NCBI GenBank assembly: GCA_964530165.1
Contig: CAZGYE010000075.1
Location: 1 to 19,442 of the forward strand
Length of the DNA: 19,442 nt
Origin: CAZGYE01 sp964530165
Lineage (GTDB): Bacteria; Planctomycetota; Planctomycetia; Planctomycetales; Planctomycetaceae
Direction: 5' to 3'
In this document: in pieces, positions 13,810 through 19,442 of the stretch
Layout: every line of letters starts with the position of its first letter
Numbering within the stretch: the stretch's first letter is position 1
Notes under the pieces: generated by a model
Told to the model about the DNA's origin: nothing
What the model saw: the letters and a program-made list of their open reading frames with translations, nothing else
Databases searched by the model: none
Made by a program: the position numbers and the translations under genes

Positions 13810-15885
13810 ATGCGAATTGGTCTTTCGCTGTTCCGGTTTGCCGTGCCTCTGTCAGCCGGACTGATGTGTGTTGCGATTGTCGGACACGCAGTCTCCGCGC
13901 AGGTTCCGGGCTTGGCGAACCAGACGGGTGCACTCTCGGACGAGGCGACAGCCGCGGGCGAGAAGTCACCAGACGCGAGCCCGGCTCACGTGCATCCGTT
14001 CCGATATGAACTGACACCGACCCGCAAGGTGGGAAAACGTGAGAAACCGGACCCGCTCACGTTGAGATTCCAACTGTCTCCGGAAAACGCGAAACCGGGC
14101 GATCGCGTCACGTTGTCAATCACGGCCGTTCTCGAGGGCAAATGGCACCTTTACGCACTCACACAGAACCCAAAGAACTATGCAAAACCGACGAAGATCG
14201 AGCTTGAACAGCTCAACGGCTTGAAACCTGTTGACGACGGTTTTCAGCCGAGTAAGACGCCAACAAAAGAAGATCCGTTCAAGGACGGCAAGACGCAAGA
14301 AGTTTATTACGGCGAGATCACCTGGAGTCGTCGGTACGAGGTCCTGCCGGGAGCGAAGGCTGCCGGGTTTGGTGCCGCTGGTCAGATCAGGTATCAGCTA
14401 TGCCTCAATCAATGTCTGCTTCCGATACCGGTCGCATTCGCTTTGGGCAACCTCACCCAGGCCGACGCAGTGCCGCCGCCGATTGACGTCGGTGTGGAAG
14501 AGACCGTCGAGCAACCGGCAACCAGCTCGGGCGAAACAGCTCAGCCGCTTGCCGGCAGCGGCAAGAGCCTGTGGATTTATCTCTTCGGATGCTTCGGCGT
14601 CGGGCTGGCGGCGGTCCTGACCCCGTGCTTTTATCCGATGATCCCCATCACCGTGGGATTCTTTCTCAAGCAGGGCGAAGAGCAGCATGCTCGGCCGTTG
14701 CTTTTGGCCGGCGTCTATTCGCTGACGATTGTGGTTTCCTTCACCGCGGCCGGTTTGGTCTTGGGTGAGGCACTCAATAGGATTGGATCGGGACCGGTGC
14801 AGAACCTCATCATCTGGCTGCTGTTGGTGGTGTTCGGCATGTCGCTGGTCGGTCTGTTTGACATTCCCATTCCGCAGCGGTTGGTGCGGTGGAGCTCCCA
14901 GGGCGAGCAAAAACACCAAGGCCGTCTGCTGGGCGTGATGTTCATGGCCCTGACGCTTTTGATTGTGGGGACCCCGTGTATCGCACCGTTCTGGGGGCCT
15001 GTGCTGGCTGGAGCCAAAGACGTCTCCGGTCTTCGCTTCGGCGACGTGAACTTCGCCTTGGCCGCGGGGGCGCTGAGTTTCTCGTTGGCGCTGGCGTTGC
15101 CCTTCTTTGTGCTCGCCTTGGCTCCCGGCTTGGTGGGCACTCTGCCCAAAAGCGGCGGCTGGATGAACACCGTCAAGGCGGTTATGGGCTTTTTGTTGCT
15201 GGGCTTGTCGCTGATTTTCCTGGTCAAGGCCGATAAAGGCTGGCAACTCGGGCTGTTGGATCGCACAGGGGTTCTCTGTCTCTGGGCAGCTCTGGCATGG
15301 GTGACGAGCCTGTATCTTCTGGGGCTGCTGCGCAGCGCGCACGATGCCCCCGCCCAGGGAGTTTCCGGGACCCGAATTTTGCTGGGAACACTCTGCTTGG
15401 CGGGCGCCCTATATCTGAGCTCCGGGTTGTTCCAACACCTGGGCACAATGGAGGGTTACCTTCCCCAGGGGTCACCGGTCCTCAGCGCAGCGAATGCGGG
15501 CGGCGAAGAGCTTTCGTGGAACGAATTCACCTACGACGAGGCGGTGGCGGTGGCAAAGAAAGAAGGCCGCCCCGTCTTCCTCGACTTCACCGGCGCGTCG
15601 TGCACCATCTGTCAGATCATCGAGCGCACCGTCTTCACGCTTCCGGACATTCGGGATCGCCTGCAGAAGATGGTCCTTGCCAAACTCTACACCGACCGAG
15701 ATAAGCCCCAGGACGACAAGAACTACCAAGTGTTGGGGAAACGCTTTGGCGAGGAAAGCGGCGGCGGCGTTCCCTTCTACGTCGTCGTCAGCCCCGAAGG
15801 CGAGATTTTGGGCCGTCTCTCACCCCAGGGAACAAACATTCACAAACAGTTCGTGCGGTTTCTTGACCAGGCACTCACTCCCTGA
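13810..15885 (+). CDS. dsbD: Thiol:disulfide interchange protein DsbD
   Basis: A 691-aa inner-membrane protein that carries electrons from cytoplasmic thioredoxin to envelope thiol proteins. All three DsbD modules are present. After a signal peptide (about 1-30), the periplasmic N-terminal domain has the cysteine pair C198/C202 (LCLNQC). The membrane core of about eight helices (about 255-560) holds the redox cysteines C273 (LTPCFYPMIPIT) and C390 (VGTPCIAPFWGP). The C-terminal thioredoxin-like domain (about 575-690) has C598/C601 in SCTICQ. It is longer than E. coli DsbD mainly because of the N-terminal region and linkers. The CTIC dipeptide differs from E. coli CVAC. AAGGA lies about 11 nt upstream of ATG. 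The gene is divergent from a c-type cytochrome gene, a sensible partner, since DsbD/CcdA proteins support cytochrome c maturation. Its last 11 bp overlap the convergent SH3b gene. Confidence 0.92.
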   Translation: MRIGLSLFRFAVPLSAGLMCVAIVGHAVSAQVPGLANQTGALSDEATAAGEKSPDASPAHVHPFRYELTPTRKVGKREKPDPLTLRFQLSPENAKPGDRVTLSITAVLEGKWHLYALTQNPKNYAKPTKIELEQLNGLKPVDDGFQPSKTPTKEDPFKDGKTQEVYYGEITWSRRYEVLPGAKAAGFGAAGQIRYQLCLNQCLLPIPVAFALGNLTQADAVPPPIDVGVEETVEQPATSSGETAQPLAGSGKSLWIYLFGCFGVGLAAVLTPCFYPMIPITVGFFLKQGEEQHARPLLLAGVYSLTIVVSFTAAGLVLGEALNRIGSGPVQNLIIWLLLVVFGMSLVGLFDIPIPQRLVRWSSQGEQKHQGRLLGVMFMALTLLIVGTPCIAPFWGPVLAGAKDVSGLRFGDVNFALAAGALSFSLALALPFFVLALAPGLVGTLPKSGGWMNTVKAVMGFLLLGLSLIFLVKADKGWQLGLLDRTGVLCLWAALAWVTSLYLLGLLRSAHDAPAQGVSGTRILLGTLCLAGALYLSSGLFQHLGTMEGYLPQGSPVLSAANAGGEELSWNEFTYDEAVAVAKKEGRPVFLDFTGASCTICQIIERTVFTLPDIRDRLQKMVLAKLYTDRDKPQDDKNYQVLGKRFGEESGGGVPFYVVVSPEGEILGRLSPQGTNIHKQFVRFLDQALTP

Positions 15886-17236
15886 GCCGCACCGGTGTCA
15901 CGCCGTGGACGATCATGAAGTCGCTCTGCAAGTCACGGCGGAACCACCGTCTGCCGACGAGACCCATCGACTGGCCGAGAAACTGGTCCAGGTTCACACT
16001 CGGGACGCCCTGCAGGTAAGCCAGAATGCGGCCTTTGGGCGTCAGCAGTACGTGTCGCGGCGCACCGGGAAAGGTGGTCGCGGCGCGCTGGATGATGCCG
16101 GCCCCATCAAATCGCGGCGGACGCCGGCTGCGGGCTTGCGTTTGCGGCGGAACCGCCGGGCTCGGTCCCACAGGCGAACCAAGCTGTACCGATGGAAGCG
16201 CCGGCCCCTGTGGAACGCCCGATCCGGCGCGGTTGCCCGGAACGACCATTTGGGGCGGCTTGAACGTCTGCCGTCCTTGACGCTGTAACGCCAATAGTTC
16301 GGCGTCGCGGCTGTCGGTTTCGGACATCAGGCGGGTGAGGTCGTCGTACTCCGCTTTGGTTTTTTGATATCGCGCGAGCGCCGCGAATCGTGATTCAAGT
16401 TGCCGAATCACCGACGGGCGAGTCGTCTGTTCCTGCAATTGCCGATAACCTTGCTCCAGACTGGTGAAGTCCCATTGGTCAGTCGTGGCGCGGATGATCT
16501 CGCCGAACTGGGCATCGAGCTGCCCCAGCCGGGCGAGGTCGGTTTGGAGGTCGCTTGGCTTTTTCCGTTGCGGTGCTGCCGAATCGGTGGAACGCGGCTG
16601 CGATTGCTGGCCGTCTCCGTTCTTCTTGCCTTTGGCCGCCGCGCCAGACCGCTTGCCGACGGAAGCGGTACGGTCCTGAGAGCGTTTCACATGCGACGGA
16701 ACCGCGAACGGGTCGCGATCCTTCTGACGGCGCGCAATTTCGTTGGCCGGCGTGATGGATTGTCCGGCCACCCAACGGTATTCTCCCTGGGGAGGCTTGA
16801 TTTTGAACATCGCGACGCGTCCCTGCGGCGTTCTGAGTGTCGTCTCGTCGAGGATTTGGACTTCGTCGCCGGTCGAGAGCCGACGCTGCCACACGTCGCG
16901 GGAATCGTCGAAGCTGCTGCCGACATGCACCAACACGTTGTTGGCCGTCAGCACTCCTCGGCGGCCCGCTTGCCGCTGAACGTACTCGGCGCGAATCCAA
17001 CTGAAACTGCCCGCCGGCGGTGAAATCATGTACCAGCCACCCGGGTCGTGACGGTGGACCCGCACCCGGCTGCCGCGACTTAACTGACTCGTTGCATAAT
17101 ACTTTCGGCCCGGCCCGCTACGGACCTCGGTGTCGTCGGCGTCGACGATCGCTTCGTACGGAAACTCGCGAACCTGCGCGGGGAGTGTTCCGGCGCGACT
17201 GCCCAAGAGAACAATTCCGATGACGAGTAGACGCAT
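15875..17236 (-). CDS. Exported SH3b-domain protein
   Basis: A 453-aa protein with a signal peptide (LLVIGIVLLGSRAG, cleavage near PAQ at about 21). Two bacterial SH3-like domains follow: about 25-90 (EVRSGPGRKYYATSQLSRGS, GGWYMISPP, WIRAEYV) and about 95-160 (LTANNVLVHVGS, GDEVQIL, YRWVAG). A charged, low-complexity linker and a helical, coiled-coil-like segment (about 225-330) come next, then a Pro/Gly-rich stretch and a C-terminal domain (about 385-450: GRILAYL, LDQFLGQSMGLVGRRWF) that looks like a further SH3-like unit. Such proteins probably bind cell-wall or matrix components; ligand unknown. ATG 17236 has a consensus AAGGAGG 8 nt upstream, which decides it over an in-frame ATG at 17269. 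It lies 101 bp after the ACT gene on the same strand, and its 3' end overlaps dsbD by 11 bp. Confidence 0.85.
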   Translation of the reverse strand: MRLLVIGIVLLGSRAGTLPAQVREFPYEAIVDADDTEVRSGPGRKYYATSQLSRGSRVRVHRHDPGGWYMISPPAGSFSWIRAEYVQRQAGRRGVLTANNVLVHVGSSFDDSRDVWQRRLSTGDEVQILDETTLRTPQGRVAMFKIKPPQGEYRWVAGQSITPANEIARRQKDRDPFAVPSHVKRSQDRTASVGKRSGAAAKGKKNGDGQQSQPRSTDSAAPQRKKPSDLQTDLARLGQLDAQFGEIIRATTDQWDFTSLEQGYRQLQEQTTRPSVIRQLESRFAALARYQKTKAEYDDLTRLMSETDSRDAELLALQRQGRQTFKPPQMVVPGNRAGSGVPQGPALPSVQLGSPVGPSPAVPPQTQARSRRPPRFDGAGIIQRAATTFPGAPRHVLLTPKGRILAYLQGVPSVNLDQFLGQSMGLVGRRWFRRDLQSDFMIVHGVTPVRLRE

Positions 17237-17337
17237 GCGTGAAGCCTCCTTGTCGGTCAAGAAAGACATGTTGCGACCGATCTGTGGAGTTTTGGAAAAG
17301 ACAGGAGGCGGCTAGTTAGCAGAATTCCCGATCCGGC

Positions 17338-17937
17338 TCAAGGGCAATCTGCACGAAATGCCGCTGCCGCGACGTCAATGGGCCGGAGATCGTTGCCCGC
17401 GGGAAAAATGTTCTTGTGCTGTAGCGTGGCCGAGAACCCGACCGAATCGCCGATCTCCTCCAGTTCCTTCTGCAGCACGAGTGCGTCCACACCCAACGGC
17501 ACAGCCAACTCCATCACCATCACGAACGACCGCTCCTCGCCCGGGCGGACGGCATACAGATCGGTGATGTCGATCTCCTCTTGCGCCAGCCGGGCCGAGA
17601 TCTGACGGATAATACCCGGTTTGTTATGTCCCGTGACCGTCAGGAAGTACTTGTCAATGCCCTCTTGGGGATCCTCTTGCAAGGTTTCGACGGTTGGGTC
17701 TTTTAGGCAGACCTCGACTCCAAATGGCCGGCACATGCCGCGAATATGTTCGACCACCACATCCGGATCGCGGTGATCGGGGAACTCGGCGGCCAGAATG
17801 ATTGTGAAGAACTTCTGCATCACCGTTTGGCTGACTTCCTGCAGATCACCGCCCAGCTCGGTCATTGCATTCGTAACCGCCGCCAAAATACCGACGCGGT
17901 TCGCCGCCATCAAAGTGATAATGTAGCGTTTCGACAT
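17338..17937 (-). CDS. Double ACT-domain protein (GcvR-like)
   Basis: A 199-aa cytoplasmic protein with two ACT domains: about 4-76 (YIITLMAANRVGILAAVTNA, then VSQTVMQKFFTIIL) and about 96-168 (KYFLTVTGHNKPGIIRQISA, then DITDLYAV). ACT domains bind amino acids or related small ligands. The arrangement resembles GcvR, which controls the glycine-cleavage operon in enterobacteria by binding GcvA, and UPF0237 proteins. There is no DNA-binding domain, so any regulation would be through a protein partner; no such partner is in the window. The start is certain: AAGGAGG lies 6 nt upstream of ATG 17937. A strong extended -10 promoter at 17969-17977 would give a leader of about 25 nt. Confidence 0.88.
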   Translation of the reverse strand: MSKRYIITLMAANRVGILAAVTNAMTELGGDLQEVSQTVMQKFFTIILAAEFPDHRDPDVVVEHIRGMCRPFGVEVCLKDPTVETLQEDPQEGIDKYFLTVTGHNKPGIIRQISARLAQEEIDITDLYAVRPGEERSFVMVMELAVPLGVDALVLQKELEEIGDSVGFSATLQHKNIFPAGNDLRPIDVAAAAFRADCP

Positions 17938-17968
17938 GGCTTGCCTCCTTGGTTTGCGCTAATCAGAA

Positions 17969-17977
17969 ATTATACCA
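17969..17977 (-). promoter_or_regulatory. Extended -10 promoter of the ACT gene
   Basis: The minus strand reads TGGTATAAT, a perfect extended -10 (TGnTATAAT), about 31 bp upstream of the start codon; no good -35 is present, as expected for this class. GTTTGCGC (17952-17959, plus strand) lies just downstream and matches half of the palindrome at 13759-13770. Confidence 0.6.
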
Positions 17978-18123
17978 AGCCAACGGTGATCCTTCCGCTC
18001 TGGATTTCGTTTTAGATGTCACATCCGGCGTCGCGGCGCGGTACACTACTTGCCGAGTACGGATTGATGTCGTTTCGGAAACGGATGGCGCACTTTCCCT
18101 TGCGTTGGTGAGAGACCTGTTCC

Positions 18124-19407
18124 ATGGCGCGGATTGTTTCGCTGACAGTTCTGACGACGCTGATGGTTTTTCTGGGGATCACCTTTTTCCAGGTCATCGC
18201 GCCGTTCTTGTTGCCGCTGTTTCTGGCCGGTGTCACGGCCGTGCTGTGCCAGCCGATCTACCGCTATTTCAAACGGAAGATGATCACACACCCCCGCGTC
18301 GCGGCGGCGCTGACGACGTTGGCGGTGTTGTCTATCGTTTTGGTCCCGTTGTCCGTGGGAACATTTGTTGGGTCACTGGAACTCTACACGCTGGCACAAA
18401 GGACGATCGGCGGTTCCGCGTGGCATGGGAACGTCAAGAGCTTGCGAGAGAGATTCGACATCGATGGCTTCGCCGAGCGAATCAAGCCGCACATCGAGCC
18501 GTACATCGGCCGCGAAATCAGACCGGAAGAAGTAGAGGAATTGCAGAGCCAGGTCGAGACCAACGTGCGTAATGGGCTGACCGCGCTGGCACAACGATCG
18601 CTGGGTCTGGCGGCCGGGGCGCTTGGTGTCTTGGGAAACGTGGTCTCAGGGATCATCGGGCTGTTGATGTTCGCAATCGCATTGTACTACTTCCTCGCCG
18701 ATGGACCCGTGCTGCTTGCGGCGACGGAGAAACTCATCCCGGTGCACGTCGAGTATCAGCGGCAACTGCTGACGCAATTTGATAAAGTGGTGCGGGCGGT
18801 GGTGATGGCGACCTTTGTCGCCGCCGTTTCCCAGGGTCTGGCGACGGCCGCCGCTTTGTTCGTCTGTGACTTCCGTCACTTCTTCATCATTTTCATCATC
18901 GCCACCCTGGCGTCTCTGATTCCGCTGGCCGGCACCTGGCTGGTTTGGGGACCGTGCGCCGTCTGGCTGTATCTCGACGGACATGGCGTGCAAGCAACCT
19001 TTCTGACGCTGTTCGGCATTTTCGTCGTCGGCACGCTGGACAACGTAATTCGAACCGTCCTCCTGCAAAGCGATACGAAACTGCATCCGCTGTTGGCGTT
19101 TGTCAGTGTGCTGGGCGGGCTGCAAGTGATGGGACTGTGGGGCGTCTTCATCGGGCCGACCGTCGCTTGTTGTCTGCATGCGCTGGTCAAAATCTTCAAT
19201 ACCGAGTTGAAAGAATTCTCGAAGGAACGCTTCGGCCCGATCACCGGGCAGCCTCCGGTTATCGAAACAGAGCCCGACGAACAGACCGAGAAGCCCGACG
19301 AGAAAACGGCTCCCGCGGGCAGGAAACGATCGAGCCGGTCCCGCTCGCGCAGACGATCCCGGCGATCCAAACGCGGGGGCAGAAAAGGGGATAAGTCCAA
19401 TTATTGA
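18124..19407 (+). CDS. AI-2E/PerM family membrane transporter
   Basis: A 427-aa polytopic protein of the AI-2E transporter (YhhQ/PerM-like, PF01594) family. Hydrophobic segments occur around 5-42, 58-85, 160-195, 225-247, 253-283, 291-308 and 322-358. A soluble portion at about 90-155 separates the first and second halves. The family block PLAGTWLVWGP (267-277) and the region DNVIRTVLLQSDTKLHPLL (306-324) followed by GLWGVFIGP are diagnostic. Substrates in this family range from autoinducer-2 to Na+/H+ exchange, so none is assigned. The C-terminal tail (about 385-427) is hydrophilic and then rich in Arg, Ser and Lys. Its last eight residues (RKGDKSNY, 420-427) and the stop are encoded by a diverged arm of the palindromic repeat, so the native end was probably replaced or extended. 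Shine-Dalgarno is weak (GAGAG, about 10 nt upstream). Confidence 0.87.
   Translation: MARIVSLTVLTTLMVFLGITFFQVIAPFLLPLFLAGVTAVLCQPIYRYFKRKMITHPRVAAALTTLAVLSIVLVPLSVGTFVGSLELYTLAQRTIGGSAWHGNVKSLRERFDIDGFAERIKPHIEPYIGREIRPEEVEELQSQVETNVRNGLTALAQRSLGLAAGALGVLGNVVSGIIGLLMFAIALYYFLADGPVLLAATEKLIPVHVEYQRQLLTQFDKVVRAVVMATFVAAVSQGLATAAALFVCDFRHFFIIFIIATLASLIPLAGTWLVWGPCAVWLYLDGHGVQATFLTLFGIFVVGTLDNVIRTVLLQSDTKLHPLLAFVSVLGGLQVMGLWGVFIGPTVACCLHALVKIFNTELKEFSKERFGPITGQPPVIETEPDEQTEKPDEKTAPAGRKRSSRSRSRRRSRRSKRGGRKGDKSNY
19382..19402. repeat. Diverged single arm of the palindromic repeat
   Basis: Nineteen of 21 bases match one arm of the 83-bp element (GAAAAGGGGAyArGTCCAATT, with differences at the two ambiguous positions). 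The element centre does not follow, and the opposite arm is not seen before the window ends, so this is a half element or a related family. It forms the 3' end of the membrane-transporter gene. Confidence 0.65.
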
Positions 19408-19432
19408 CAAGTCGTACTGGCCGTGATACGGT
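19404..19432 (+). promoter_or_regulatory. Candidate promoter at the window edge
   Basis: A perfect -35 TTGACA (19404-19409) lies 17 bp from TACGGT (19427-19432), which matches 3 of 6 -10 positions. It begins directly after the repeat arm and overlaps the transporter stop. An ATG at 19439-19441 lies where transcription would start, so any gene beginning there would be nearly leaderless. The window ends before its identity can be read. Confidence 0.35.
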
Positions 19433-19442
19433 CTTGGCATGC

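Overview
The window looks like chromosomal DNA from a GC-rich planctomycete, most likely of the Pirellulales type. The clearest marker is the very large exported protein at 10294-13626, which joins a PVC-type beta-propeller dehydrogenase domain, a HEAT-like region and a C-terminal CxxCH cytochrome c, an architecture typical of Planctomycetota and Verrucomicrobia. Other lineage-typical features are an exported SH3b protein, an exported HEAT protein and abundant intergenic inverted repeats. No rRNA, tRNA, CRISPR array or complete transposase gene was found.

Layout. 1-94: leader with five tandem heptamers. 95-3494 (+): asparagine synthase (asnB) and a parallel beta-helix protein, 7 bp apart. 3495-3909: no convincing intact gene; it holds a small ORF with a good Shine-Dalgarno, an 83-bp palindromic repeat and a nested hairpin. 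3910-4806 (+): exported DUF547 protein, convergent with iscS (2 bp apart). 4809-6917 (-): a tandem universal stress protein followed by a cysteine desulfurase, 9 bp apart. 7079-7831 (+): DUF434-type protein. 7892-10074 (-): exported HEAT protein and a permuted orphan DNA methyltransferase. 10075-10293: dense hairpins. 10294-13626 (-): the dehydrogenase-cytochrome, divergent from dsbD at 13810-15885 (+). 15875-17937 (-): SH3b protein and a double-ACT protein. 18124-19407 (+): AI-2E/PerM-family membrane protein. The window ends in what looks like the promoter and start codon of another gene.

How the genes relate. Most are housekeeping or envelope functions in short transcription units rather than one pathway. 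asnB and the beta-helix gene plausibly belong to surface-polysaccharide biology. The DsbD homologue is divergent from an exported c-type cytochrome; export of reductant for envelope thiols and cytochrome maturation is a known DsbD role, so joint regulation is plausible, and a perfect 12-bp palindrome lies between the two genes.

The most striking item is an 83-bp palindromic element present twice with no differences (1522-1604 and 3646-3728), with a diverged single arm at 19382-19402. It has a perfect 27-bp stem and no stop codon in any of the six frames. One copy sits in frame inside asnB, adding about 28 residues in a linker. The diverged arm supplies the last eight codons and the stop of the membrane protein gene. 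It behaves like a protein-tolerated MITE/REP-type element, comparable in concept to Rickettsia palindromic elements.
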